Shown here: one piece after another, positions 18,474 to 27,466 of the stretch
How positions within the stretch are numbered: the stretch's first letter is position 1
Layout: each line of letters opens with the position of its first letter
From: Candidatus Gastranaerophilales bacterium
GTDB lineage: Bacteria; Cyanobacteriota; Vampirovibrionia; Gastranaerophilales; Gastranaerophilaceae
Assembly (NCBI GenBank): GCA_944325555.1
Contig: CALVAN010000003.1
Coordinates: forward strand, 62,001 to 126,000
Length of the DNA: 64,000 nt
Direction: 5' to 3'
Position numbers and translations under genes: made by a program
The notes under the pieces: model-generated
The model's database searches: none
The model's input: only the letters and a program-made list of their open reading frames with translations
Told to the model about the DNA's origin: nothing

Positions 18474-18508
18474 TTGACTTTTATTTTATAACAAAAAATT
18501 TTTATTAC

Positions 18509-18856
18509 CTAAACTTTTTTCTTTTCCACTCCTGGAACATCTTTTATGATAAACGGGCGCACAAAAGCAAACGTTCCGTATAAAGATGTTGCAAGACCTG
18601 CTAATGACAATATTTTTGAAGTTTTAGAAAACTTCTGTGCGAGCAATCCGCCTGCCGTCAAAAGAGTTGTACCTGTCATAATGCCTAAATAACCTTTAAA
18701 TATGGTTCTAGGAACAACAATGGTGTCTGTCATATCAGCAGAATTTTTTGCAGCTGTATGGAATTTTTCCAGAAAAGTTTCTTTTTTCTTGGGTTGAGGC
18801 GTTTGTGCAGGTGCAGTAACCTGTTTAAAACTTGGGGTGATGGTGTTAATTCTCAT
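18509..18856 (-). CDS. Small membrane protein with N-terminal SFKQ tag
   Basis: A 115-residue protein beginning M-R-I-N-T-I-T-P-S-F-K-Q, a variant of the tag at residues 8-12. A Pro/Lys linker follows, then two hydrophobic helices (about residues 52-72 and 80-98) and a basic tail. It lies directly upstream of tRNA-Ser in the same direction. No known domain recognised. Confidence 0.65.
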   Translation of the reverse strand: MRINTITPSFKQVTAPAQTPQPKKKETFLEKFHTAAKNSADMTDTIVVPRTIFKGYLGIMTGTTLLTAGGLLAQKFSKTSKILSLAGLATSLYGTFAFVRPFIIKDVPGVEKKKV

Positions 18857-18902
18857 AGTAAAAACCTGTTTTTTAGTTTATACTATGATTTTAATACATA
18901 AA

Positions 18903-19787
18903 TCACTGTCTGCAAGCCGGTTTGTCGCATTCGTCAATAACTTTTCCAAACAAAAGCCTTAATCCGCCGAATCTTTTGCGTAAAGTCTTGCGAACTCCGC
19001 AGGAAATTGCATTTGCATTTGTTGCTAGCCCCTGTACCTGACACATAGTTGCATCCACATGCGGAAGAACTTCGTTTACTCCGGTTGTAGTGCCTGTCAA
19101 ATTAGCGCTCAAGTTTTCGAGATTTTTTGTGGAAGCCTCAAGATTGGATACGGCATTTTCCAAACTTTTTTGCTGTATGGATTTGTTGAATTTTGTAGTC
19201 ATATTATCCAGATTCTGCGTTGCTTTAGACAGATTACCCGTTGTTGTGTACAGGTTCTTTTGATTTTCTTTTAAAATGTCGTTTACCGATTCAAAAACCA
19301 TACTCAATCCCTCGAGGGCAGCATTAAGGTTCTCGGTGCTTTGCGCAAGGTTATGCCTGATTGCTTCAAGGTCATCCGGATTCTGGTTTGACATAAAGGT
19401 ATCAATATCAACGGTTGCTTTACCCTCGAGTATAGAACCGTTAGAAATCATCACATTTGAAGGCTCTTTCGGGTAAACAAGCTCTAAAAAATCCTGCTCT
19501 TTGTCGTGATGTTTCTCTTTTTTTAACATAACAGTAGTGTTTTCGGGCAAAAGCAGATTTTTGGGATATAAAACAAGCCTTATCAGCGTGTGGTTAAAGT
19601 CGTCACTGTGCCGCTGTTCACGAGCCTTTCCGACAACAAGCCCCTTGTAATAAACCGGCAGTTTTTCGTGTATTGGGCGCAGCTCTTTAAATTTTGCCGT
19701 AACATACGTGTAGGTAGTTAATTTGTAAATGTAGAACCCTAGCCCTGCAAGGATTATCAGGGCAAAAATATAAAACAGTTTTTTCAT
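18903..19787 (-). CDS. MCE-domain lipid-binding protein (MlaD-like), solitary
   Basis: A 294-residue protein with one N-terminal membrane helix and an MCE-like domain (about residues 35-115: V-Y-Y-K-G-L-V-V-G-K-A and L-L-L-P-E-N-T-T-V). A long Asn/Leu-rich helical region follows, as in MlaD/Mce proteins that form lipid tunnels. It resembles the MlaD at 42118 in layout but is separate from any permease or ATPase. It may swap into the Mla transporter or serve another one. The C-terminus has several Cys residues. Confidence 0.75.
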   Translation of the reverse strand: MKKLFYIFALIILAGLGFYIYKLTTYTYVTAKFKELRPIHEKLPVYYKGLVVGKAREQRHSDDFNHTLIRLVLYPKNLLLPENTTVMLKKEKHHDKEQDFLELVYPKEPSNVMISNGSILEGKATVDIDTFMSNQNPDDLEAIRHNLAQSTENLNAALEGLSMVFESVNDILKENQKNLYTTTGNLSKATQNLDNMTTKFNKSIQQKSLENAVSNLEASTKNLENLSANLTGTTTGVNEVLPHVDATMCQVQGLATNANAISCGVRKTLRKRFGGLRLLFGKVIDECDKPACRQ

Positions 19788-19845
19788 AGTTCAAATGATA
19801 AAACCGTTTTGAAATTACAAAAATTGCCTTTAGCGGCTAATTCTT

Positions 19846-21975
19846 TTAGAAGCTCAGATTTATCTGGAACAGATTCAAATATTTTTCCATGGATTCTTTG
19901 TCAAAGGTCAGAACAGTGTTTTTTACACCGTTAAAATACCTTACCCCATCCTCTTTCATACCGATGGATTTGTAAAGAGCAATGTTGTAGGGTTTGTCCG
20001 TTGCAAACTTTAACGTGTCGTTGCCTGTTTCAAGACAATAGCTGACCATTCTTGCGATAACGGCTTTTGCACTGTTTTTTATGGTACGTTCTTTGCCCTG
20101 ATTCCAGGGGGCTGTGTTAAGGCTTCTTCCCCAGACACAACCGTCATCTTGAACCTCGATATTTGCCAGCGCCTGTATTTTGTCATCGGCTTTAAGCACA
20201 AAATATACGGCATCGGGGTACAGCCTGCCTGATTTATACGGCGGAAGAATTTCGGCATCCGGATATTTGTCCTGCTTCCATTCCTTTTTCAGTTCCTGCG
20301 AAAGTTTTTTGTATTCGTTCTCGTCACTGTAAGGCAAAATATCTTTTATTTCGCCAAACACGGAGTACCCCTCTTTGACGTTTTGAAGATAAACGCTCTG
20401 ACCGTCTTTTAAAATATTCCACGGAAGTTTTACGTTTTCCTGCGGAACGAACTTCATAAGTTTGGGGTCTTTGTCCTTTAAACGTTCCGTGAGCATAGCC
20501 CGTCTTTTGGGAAGCATTTGCATATAGTTAGCAAAATCTCTGTCCTCTTTCGGGGTAATTGTGTAAGACCCGTCAGCCATCGAGGCAATTTCTTTTTGCA
20601 GATCATCGGGCAAATCAAGTTTTGATACATCAAAACGTATTCCGGCTTTTTTAATCCTGTCAAATGCGTCATTTATCTGTTTTTCCGTAGCCGACATAAC
20701 TATACGTACATAGCCGTCGCCGTTGTCGCCAAAAACATCACCGGGTGTGAAGGCAATTTGTGACTTGTGTAAAACATATTTAAAAAACTCATCGGAATTA
20801 AAATCCGGCGGAATCTTTGCCCACAGGTAATATGTTCCCTGTGTCGGCTTTGCGTCGCTGCCGAGTTCGTGCAGTCTTTTTATTGCAGTATTTTTGCGGT
20901 TTCTGTAGATTTTGTTTACTTTTTGGATATACCCTTCTTCATCCTTAAGAGCTTCTGCCGCAGCAGTTTGTACGGGGATGTAAACGCTTCCGCCCGAAAG
21001 GTATTTTGCATTCAAAAGATTGTCAATGTTTTCTTTGGAGCTGACGGCAAAAGCTACTCTTAGCCCGGGCATGCTCTGAGCTTTAGAAAAAGTATGGATT
21101 TCAAACGCCACATCTTTTGCTCCGTCTGCCTGCATAATGCCTGCAGGCTTTTTGCCGCTGTGAGTTATTTCGCTGTTATCCATATCGTGTACAATCAGTA
21201 TGCCGTTTTCTTTTGCAAATTTCACCGCATCTTCAAAAGTCTTTTTCGGAGCAAAAGAGCCTGTAGGGTTGTGCGGGTAGTTTAAAATCATTATTTTGGC
21301 ATCTGTCGGCATTGTAGAAAAATCAGGCAAGTAACCGTTTTGCGGATAAAGTTTGTAGGGCACTTTGGTTAAATCGTGGCGAGTGATTAAATCGTCATAC
21401 AAAGAATATCCGGGGTCAGGGACAAGCACCTTGTCGCCGTATTCCGCATAAGCGGTAAAAATATGGTCAATTGCATCAGAAGAACCTGATGTGACCATAA
21501 TTTCTTTTCTTGGATCAATTGTTACGCCGAAACGTTTTTTAAACCAGTCAGCCGCTGTATGGAAGAAATAGCCGTCGCCTTTGGGGTTGTTGTATCTGTG
21601 CGACCACAGGTCGTTAACTTTGTCTTTAAGCGCCTGTTTGGCTTTTTCGGGCGGGGTTAAATCAGGGTTGCCCATGGAAAGGTCAACAACAGCTTTGTCA
21701 CCGTGTAAGTAGCGGGCTTTTGAAATCTCCGCAATGTATTTTGATATTTTGTAATCCCCCGAAGAAAGCCTTTTGGCGGGTTTTATTGTTTTGTGTTTTT
21801 CCTGCTCGTTTTGTTTTTTACGTGTGCCGTAAAAACTTACAAGTGCAAGATTGGCACTGACTGCAGGAAATTCTGCGTACTGAGGCGTGCGATTTTGTAC
21901 AACTTGTTTTTTTCTGGCAGATCTTAAGCTATGGTTACGGTTGTGCAGTAATGGGGCAATTGTATATATTTTCAT
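19846..21975 (-). CDS. Class I aminotransferase fused to a GNAT-like domain
   Basis: A 709-residue fusion. Residues about 70-470 form a fold-type I aminotransferase: N-P-T-G at 236-239 and the PLP lysine K298 in S-K-A-x3-P-G-L-R. Overall it resembles LL-diaminopimelate or related aminotransferases. Residues about 540-700 look like a GNAT acetyltransferase, with a C-terminal Y-K-S-I-G-M motif typical of that fold. The N-terminal 60 residues are basic, and contain V-S-F-Y-G at 46-50, another possible form of the tag. It overlaps the preceding tagged gene by 4 bases. Substrate unknown. Confidence 0.82.
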   Translation of the reverse strand: MKIYTIAPLLHNRNHSLRSARKKQVVQNRTPQYAEFPAVSANLALVSFYGTRKKQNEQEKHKTIKPAKRLSSGDYKISKYIAEISKARYLHGDKAVVDLSMGNPDLTPPEKAKQALKDKVNDLWSHRYNNPKGDGYFFHTAADWFKKRFGVTIDPRKEIMVTSGSSDAIDHIFTAYAEYGDKVLVPDPGYSLYDDLITRHDLTKVPYKLYPQNGYLPDFSTMPTDAKIMILNYPHNPTGSFAPKKTFEDAVKFAKENGILIVHDMDNSEITHSGKKPAGIMQADGAKDVAFEIHTFSKAQSMPGLRVAFAVSSKENIDNLLNAKYLSGGSVYIPVQTAAAEALKDEEGYIQKVNKIYRNRKNTAIKRLHELGSDAKPTQGTYYLWAKIPPDFNSDEFFKYVLHKSQIAFTPGDVFGDNGDGYVRIVMSATEKQINDAFDRIKKAGIRFDVSKLDLPDDLQKEIASMADGSYTITPKEDRDFANYMQMLPKRRAMLTERLKDKDPKLMKFVPQENVKLPWNILKDGQSVYLQNVKEGYSVFGEIKDILPYSDENEYKKLSQELKKEWKQDKYPDAEILPPYKSGRLYPDAVYFVLKADDKIQALANIEVQDDGCVWGRSLNTAPWNQGKERTIKNSAKAVIARMVSYCLETGNDTLKFATDKPYNIALYKSIGMKEDGVRYFNGVKNTVLTFDKESMEKYLNLFQINLSF

Positions 21976-22331
21976 AATATTTTATCGAAATTTTCTTGTG
22001 CTCTTTCAAACGCTTTTTGCATAAATTTAACGGGACTTCTCAATCCTAATTTTGCAATAATATTATTTTTATCCTCAGTATAAGCAACAGTGAGTTCTTT
22101 AGTGTTGTCGAAAACACCTGCGCACAGGTCTTTTTTACGAATTTTTGAGACACGCACATCATAGTTCGAGTTTACGACTTTGCGTATAAAACTGTCGTAT
22201 TCTTCAAGCGCTTTAGTGCGTAATGCACCAGGCATTTTTTGAAATCTTTCGTTTATAATGTTGGCGGCAAAGCTTGATATTATTAATCTGCCCTGAAAAG
22301 ACGGTTTGTAATTTTGAATATTTGAGGTCAT
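21972..22331 (-). CDS. Small hypothetical protein with N-terminal SFQG tag
   Basis: A 119-residue protein with K-P-S-F-Q-G-R at residues 9-15. The rest is a compact alpha/beta domain with a helical C-terminus. Its stop overlaps the aminotransferase start by 4 bases (ATGA type), so the two are translationally coupled, and a tagged partner next to a tagged enzyme suggests a joint role. No known domain recognised. Confidence 0.7.
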   Translation of the reverse strand: MTSNIQNYKPSFQGRLIISSFAANIINERFQKMPGALRTKALEEYDSFIRKVVNSNYDVRVSKIRKKDLCAGVFDNTKELTVAYTEDKNNIIAKLGLRSPVKFMQKAFERAQENFDKIL

Positions 22332-22401
22332 AAAGCTTTCTCTCGTGATTTTGTATTATACAACTTGCATTAAGTTTGTGAAAAAAATTTTTTGTTAATT
22401 C

Positions 22402-23256
22402 CTAAATCTTGTTTAATAAATTTTTACATTGTAAAAACAGTTCTTTCAGCCCTTCTTCAATCGTAGTAAATTTAAAATCCGTCAATTCTTCAAGCAAAAC
22501 GGAATTATCTCCCGTGTATTCAAAATTCAATCCTTCGGCTTTGAACGTAACAGGAACTTCGTATCCGCTTATTTTATTAACCGTTTGAGCTATTTCTAAA
22601 AGAGATACGCTTTTTGTGGGCGTGACATTTATCACTCTATGTTTTGGAAATTGCGTTATGAACGAGTCCACAATTTGGCATAAGTCATTTATGTACAAAT
22701 AGTCAAAAATTACGTTTTGATTTATAACAATCGGCTCTTTTTTTAAATTCTGCATAACTGCGTATGTAGGGAATCTGGTTTCTTTTTCATATTTTCCGTA
22801 ACAGGCGAATATATTAAGACAGAGCATATCCTCTCTTGATTGTGCAAGCTGAGCTATGTGCATTTTTGATTTTCCGTATTGGTCTTGCGGAGTTACATCT
22901 CCTATTTGTGATTCTTTAACTTTGTGCAATTCTCTGTTTTTTGCATAAGCAGCACCCGAGCCGAAAAGCAAAAGTTTGGTGTCCTGATTTTTTGCGTCTA
23001 AAATATTTTTAACCATTTTCAGATTGTCAGCTTCACAAGTTGCAGGGTCGATGCAGTCTCTTACACCGCCTGTTGAAGCACAGTGAATGACAAAATCGAT
23101 TTTGTTGTCAGAAAAAAAATTTTTTACACTTTCAAAGTCAGTCAAATCCAGCTCAAAGCTTCTCGGACAAAGAATATTATATTTGCCTTCAAAATACTCT
23201 TTTAAATTTTTTCCGACAAAACCGCCGGAGCCCGTAAGCAAAATATTTTTTATCAT
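22402..23256 (-). CDS. NAD-dependent epimerase/dehydratase (extended SDR)
   Basis: A 284-residue nucleotide-sugar epimerase or reductase. The N-terminal Rossmann motif G-S-G-G-F-V-G lies at residues 8-14 and the catalytic Y-x3-K is Y-G-K-S-K near 135. The S of the triad lies in L-F-G-S-G-A. The length and C-terminal substrate region fit the extended SDR group acting on sugar nucleotides. It is not in a sugar cluster here, so its substrate cannot be given. Confidence 0.88.
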   Translation of the reverse strand: MIKNILLTGSGGFVGKNLKEYFEGKYNILCPRSFELDLTDFESVKNFFSDNKIDFVIHCASTGGVRDCIDPATCEADNLKMVKNILDAKNQDTKLLLFGSGAAYAKNRELHKVKESQIGDVTPQDQYGKSKMHIAQLAQSREDMLCLNIFACYGKYEKETRFPTYAVMQNLKKEPIVINQNVIFDYLYINDLCQIVDSFITQFPKHRVINVTPTKSVSLLEIAQTVNKISGYEVPVTFKAEGLNFEYTGDNSVLLEELTDFKFTTIEEGLKELFLQCKNLLNKI

Positions 23257-23365
23257 AGGTCTATGATAACAGGGCTGTGCAGTTTTAACAATAACTCTAA
23301 TAAATAATGAAAAAGAGATGATTGCTCATCTCTGATTAAGAAGTTTATTGTATGAAAAGAATTTT

Positions 23366-23521
23366 TTATACTGTTGTAAAAGTTATTGCATACAAAGCAA
23401 CTATGGCAACAGCACTCAACATAATCCATCCGTTTATAACTGGATGTTGATTTGCGATGACATCTGCAAGTGTAAGTTTTTTTTCTTCTAATTCACTAAA
23501 ATCCGCAGGATTAAATTTCAT
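23366..23521 (-). CDS. Small single-span membrane protein (51 residues)
   Basis: The frame starts M-K-F-N-P-A-D-F-S-E-L-E, is acidic and helical for about 28 residues, and then has one hydrophobic helix near the C-terminus (W-I-M-L-S-A-V-A-I-V-A-L). AGAAAGAG lies about 5-12 bases upstream of the ATG. Codon use and the amphipathic-plus-membrane layout look real. It occupies an otherwise empty 470-bp gap. No family recognised. Confidence 0.5.
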   Translation of the reverse strand: MKFNPADFSELEEKKLTLADVIANQHPVINGWIMLSAVAIVALYAITFTTV

Positions 23522-23729
23522 ATAAACTCTTTCTAAAAATTACAATTTTAGTAGTCCTTATATGATGATTGTAGCTTGTTTATTTATAATTACATCAACT
23601 GTTTGACGGATAATTAATTGTAATACTGATTTTTTCTCCTTCTGTGCTCATACTACGGAAGGATTGCAAATAATGATATAAGTATTAAAATATCTTTAAT
23701 TAAAATAAATATTATGAGAATTTATAAAT

Positions 23730-26006
23730 ATGAAAAAAATTGAATTTTTTAACATTCTTGCGGATACTTTTTCGTCTTCAAAAGTAATAAATCTTATTGC
23801 ATTTGTTCTTTTTGTGCTTTTGATGACAGCGACGCTGGGAGCAAGATATTATTTGTTCCAGAGTATTATAGCTGATGACGGAACCAGTAAGAAGGAAATT
23901 ATTGCACCTAAAACAATAAAAGTTGTTGATACTTTTAAAACGGAACAAAATAAAAAAGAAATTGCCCAGAAGGTTGAACCGATTCTTACTCCTGCGGAAG
24001 ATACCTACATAAAAAACAACTATGCAACTTTAATTAAAGCTATTGAAACAATCCGTGCAAAAGATGCTAATTACAATCAAAAAAAATCAGACATGATGCT
24101 TTTGTTTGATTTTGACGGAGAGTACAACAGAGATTATGTGCTTAACTATTTGATAAACTCATCCGATGAACATTTGCAAAACACGTTTGCAAAAGCTAAA
24201 AAAACACTTACAAATGTTTTAAATCAAGGTGTTACAGAAAAAGACTTTGAAAAAAACAATCTTAATACAATGATTTTAAGAAATTCCCATTTTGAAACCT
24301 CTAAGGGCGAAATAAGAGTAATCTCTGCTTTATTGGAACAGGTTATTGTTCCCAACATGGTGTTTGATGAAACAGCTACCGAGCTTGCGAAAAAAAATGC
24401 AATAAACTCTGTTGCCCCTACCGTAGTTAAGTTTGAAAAAGGTGACAGAATTGTTTTTGCAGGTGAGCCTGTAACGAGAGTAAAAAAAGACGCATTACAA
24501 AAGGCAGGATACAATATTCTGGAATTAAACCCTAAAGGCGTTGTAGGTATAATTGCACTTGTATCTTTCGGTGTATTAACTCTTATTTATTATCTTTTGT
24601 ATTACGAAAAACAGTATGTAACCAAAAATTATCTTGCGGTATTGGCAATACTCGCTATTTTAATGTCTGCCCTAGCAACGGTATTACCTTCAGGAACCTC
24701 CTTTTACTTTTTACCGTTTCCTGCTATTGCTGTTTTACTTTCTGTAGTTACTAATCCAAGAGTGTCAGTTATTGCCAGTATTATTTTGATAACAGTAATA
24801 GCACTTTCGGAACAAATTCCCATACAGCCGGTATCTGTTTTTATAATAGTTTGTATTATTGCTGCAATTGCAACATCTAAAATAAGATACTCAAGAAGAT
24901 TTGACCTTATTAAAATCGGCGGAGAAGTCGGATTTGCAATGTTATTTGCTATTTTAATTATCTTTTTAATAGAAAACTCAATAAATCCGATTGATTCCGT
25001 TATAGTTTGGACAAATACCCTTATAGGCACCGTAAACGGTCTTTTAAGCGGTATTATTGTGCTTGGTATTATTCCGCTGTTTGAAAGTATGTTCAAACTT
25101 GTTACCCCGTACGGACTTGCTGAACTTGCTGATAACAACCAGCCGCTTTTAAAACGTTTACAGTTTGAAGCACCCGGAACATTTGCTCATTGTTTAATGG
25201 TTGCAAACCTTTGTGAAACAGCTGCCGAAGCAATAGGTGCCAATCCTGTTCTGGCACGAGTTGGTGCTTTGTATCACGATATCGGAAAATTAAAAAGACC
25301 TTTGTTTTTTGTTGAAAACCAAACATATTTCGGAATAGAAAATCCGCATCATAAACTTAATCCCAGATTGAGTAAAATGGTTATTACAGCACACCCCAAA
25401 GATGGTATTGATCTTGCTAAAGAATATGGACTTCCTCAGGTTGTACAAAGCTTCATCATACAACATCACGGTGATTCTGTAGCAAGTTATTTCTACAATC
25501 AGGCAAAAATGGAAGAAGGCGAAGATAAAGTTACGGAAGAACAATTCCGTTATACTGGACCGCGTCCTAATATGAAAGAAACCGCAATTCTTATGATTGC
25601 CGATTCTGTTGAGTCTGCGGCAAGAACTTTAAAAGATCATTCGCAAGAAGAGCTTGATGCAATGATTAATAAAATAATTCAAACAAAACTAAATGATGGG
25701 CAATTGTCTGACAGCCCTCTAACCTTGAAGGATTTAAAGACAATAGCATCAGTATTTAGCAAAAACCTCAGAGCAGCTCATCACCAAAGAATCAAATATC
25801 ACGAAAATATTATTCAAGAGTTGGAAGAAAAAGCTTTGAAAAAGAAATTTGTTGCTCCTGATAAAATAATTACTGATGATGAAGAAAAAATAGAAAAGAA
25901 AATCCAAAAACATCTTCAAAAAACAGAAGAAGCTTCTAAAAACGGAAATAATGATAATACCGAGGAAAAGCAGGAAGATAACGAAAATTACAATGAACAA
26001 GACTAA
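23730..26006 (+). CDS. pgpH: 7TM-HD phosphodiesterase, PgpH/YqfF family
   Basis: A 758-residue membrane protein of the family that in Listeria and Bacillus hydrolyses cyclic di-AMP. After an N-terminal helix comes an extracellular 7TMR-HDED-type domain (about residues 50-260), seven membrane helices (about 265-465) and a cytoplasmic HD domain with H-C-L-M-V-A-N, L-Y-H-D-I-G-K and I-Q-H-H-G. The C-terminal tail is highly charged. Its end overlaps ybeY, and PgpH-YbeY-DgkA is a common gene order in Firmicutes and cyanobacteria. No cyclase is visible in this window. Confidence 0.93.
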   Translation: MKKIEFFNILADTFSSSKVINLIAFVLFVLLMTATLGARYYLFQSIIADDGTSKKEIIAPKTIKVVDTFKTEQNKKEIAQKVEPILTPAEDTYIKNNYATLIKAIETIRAKDANYNQKKSDMMLLFDFDGEYNRDYVLNYLINSSDEHLQNTFAKAKKTLTNVLNQGVTEKDFEKNNLNTMILRNSHFETSKGEIRVISALLEQVIVPNMVFDETATELAKKNAINSVAPTVVKFEKGDRIVFAGEPVTRVKKDALQKAGYNILELNPKGVVGIIALVSFGVLTLIYYLLYYEKQYVTKNYLAVLAILAILMSALATVLPSGTSFYFLPFPAIAVLLSVVTNPRVSVIASIILITVIALSEQIPIQPVSVFIIVCIIAAIATSKIRYSRRFDLIKIGGEVGFAMLFAILIIFLIENSINPIDSVIVWTNTLIGTVNGLLSGIIVLGIIPLFESMFKLVTPYGLAELADNNQPLLKRLQFEAPGTFAHCLMVANLCETAAEAIGANPVLARVGALYHDIGKLKRPLFFVENQTYFGIENPHHKLNPRLSKMVITAHPKDGIDLAKEYGLPQVVQSFIIQHHGDSVASYFYNQAKMEEGEDKVTEEQFRYTGPRPNMKETAILMIADSVESAARTLKDHSQEELDAMINKIIQTKLNDGQLSDSPLTLKDLKTIASVFSKNLRAAHHQRIKYHENIIQELEEKALKKKFVAPDKIITDDEEKIEKKIQKHLQKTEEASKNGNNDNTEEKQEDNENYNEQD

Positions 26007-26520
26007 GGAAATTAACATCTTTATAGAAAACACTTATGAAAGTTTTCCGCAGCCGTTGAATCTTGAAAAAACAACACAAGATGCGGTTGAGATGGTAAAC
26101 AGGTTTTTAGAGAATAAAGAACTGGTGGAAAAGTCTTGCTTAAACGGATATGATTTTAATCTTTTGTATTTTGATATAGTACTTTGTGATGATGAAAAAA
26201 TACACGAAATTAACAAAGAATACAGACAAAAAGATGCCCCAACAGACGTTATTACCTTTGCAATATTTGCCGACAGCAATGAGGATGAGCGGTTCATTTT
26301 TGATAATGAAATAAATCTCGGAGAGATAATTATTTCACTTGACAGAACGCTTGCTCAGTCAAAGGATATGCAGCACGGTAACAACTCTTTTAACAAAGAA
26401 TTATATTTTTTAATTGCTCATGGTATACTACATCTGTTAGGATATGATCATCAAGATGAAGAATCGTTGACGGAAATGTGGAATATCCAACAAGAAATGA
26501 TCGATTTTGACAAAGAATAA
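25993..26520 (+). CDS. ybeY: Endoribonuclease YbeY, 16S rRNA maturation
   Basis: A zinc-dependent RNase for 16S rRNA 3'-end processing and ribosome quality control. The zinc motif H-G-I-L-H-L-L-G-Y-D-H uses H143, H147 and H153 counted from the ATG at 25993. That ATG is preferred over the upstream in-frame ATG at 25951, which would add 14 residues of PgpH-overlapping basic sequence. The 175-residue length fits, with a slightly long N-terminus. It overlaps pgpH by 14 bases. Confidence 0.95.
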   Translation: MNKTKEINIFIENTYESFPQPLNLEKTTQDAVEMVNRFLENKELVEKSCLNGYDFNLLYFDIVLCDDEKIHEINKEYRQKDAPTDVITFAIFADSNEDERFIFDNEINLGEIIISLDRTLAQSKDMQHGNNSFNKELYFLIAHGILHLLGYDHQDEESLTEMWNIQQEMIDFDKE

Positions 26521-26530
26521 GCGGATAAGT

Positions 26531-26911
26531 ATGTCTAAATTTACCTCAAGCGGATATAAAAAAAGTTTGTCGTATGCTTTGCAAGGGCTTAGTGTTGCAT
26601 ATAAATCACAGAGAAACTACAGATTCCATCTTCTGATAGGTTTTCTTGCTATTATCGGAGGTATTATTCTAAATTTTAAATGCATTGAATATTGTGTTTT
26701 GATACTTTCCATCAGTTTTGTTATAACGGCTGAGCTTTTTAATTCGGTAATCGAATTTGCACTCGACGCTCTTTATAAAAATAAGTATTCCAAAATGGTT
26801 AAAATGGCAAAGGATCTTTCTGCCGGTGTGGTTTTGATTGCTGCTATGACAAGTGTTTTGATTGGCTTGATGCTTTTTGGCAGAAAACTTTTAATTTTGT
26901 GGCTGTATTAA
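26531..26911 (+). CDS. dgkA: Diacylglycerol or undecaprenol kinase (DgkA family)
   Basis: A small integral membrane kinase of 126 residues with an amphipathic N-terminus and three membrane helices. The conserved motifs are E-L-F-N-S-V-I-E and K-D-L-S-A-G-V-V-L-I. The ATG at 26531 is preferred over a TTG at 26507. Its position after ybeY is typical of the undecaprenol kinase branch of Gram-positive bacteria and cyanobacteria, so it may recycle the bactoprenol carrier. Actual substrate cannot be read from sequence. Confidence 0.93.
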   Translation: MSKFTSSGYKKSLSYALQGLSVAYKSQRNYRFHLLIGFLAIIGGIILNFKCIEYCVLILSISFVITAELFNSVIEFALDALYKNKYSKMVKMAKDLSAGVVLIAAMTSVLIGLMLFGRKLLILWLY

Positions 26912-27037
26912 TTTTCTTATCTCTGTAATGGGAACAGTTTTGTAACAAATTTTACAATTTTGTAGTTTTTATGCAAAAATCGGTGTTGTTTTGTTTTTAT
27001 AACAGCGTGTGGAAGTTTAAGGAATGAATTTAGTGTC

Positions 27038-27409
27038 ATGACCTCACCGGTTTCATCAATACCAGTACAATCTCAACCAATCGGAGCATATTCGCTCAAC
27101 GGCAGCAATGATTTCCGTGCCGGTCATTTTGTTGTGAATCCGCCGCCGATAAAAAAATACTCTTTTTATGATGAAATTTATGTTGATCCGAATTTTTACA
27201 AACAACTTATAAATCCAAGAAGCAAGGCATTTTATTCAAAAAATCTCCTTCAGCAAAAAGAAACACAGCCTAAAAAAAATAAAACCAACGGAATGTTAAA
27301 AACAGCTGCGTTTTTAGCCGGAATTTTTCTTGCTTATGTATATCGTGCTAATATAAAAACATTCTTGGGTACGGTTTATTCAAAAATAAAAAACATGATA
27401 AAAAAATAA
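27038..27409 (+). CDS. Hypothetical membrane-anchored protein
   Basis: A 123-residue protein: a Pro/Ser-rich N-terminus with D-F-R-A-G at residues 25-29, a possible diverged form of the tag, a Tyr-rich central stretch, a basic linker and one membrane helix near residues 90-105, ending in a Lys-rich tail. The ribosome site is weak. No domain recognised. Confidence 0.6.
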   Translation: MTSPVSSIPVQSQPIGAYSLNGSNDFRAGHFVVNPPPIKKYSFYDEIYVDPNFYKQLINPRSKAFYSKNLLQQKETQPKKNKTNGMLKTAAFLAGIFLAYVYRANIKTFLGTVYSKIKNMIKK

Positions 27410-27466
27410 TTGAAATCCGACATTTAAAGGGTAAAATTACAAAATTATCAAGTCATAATTAAAAGT

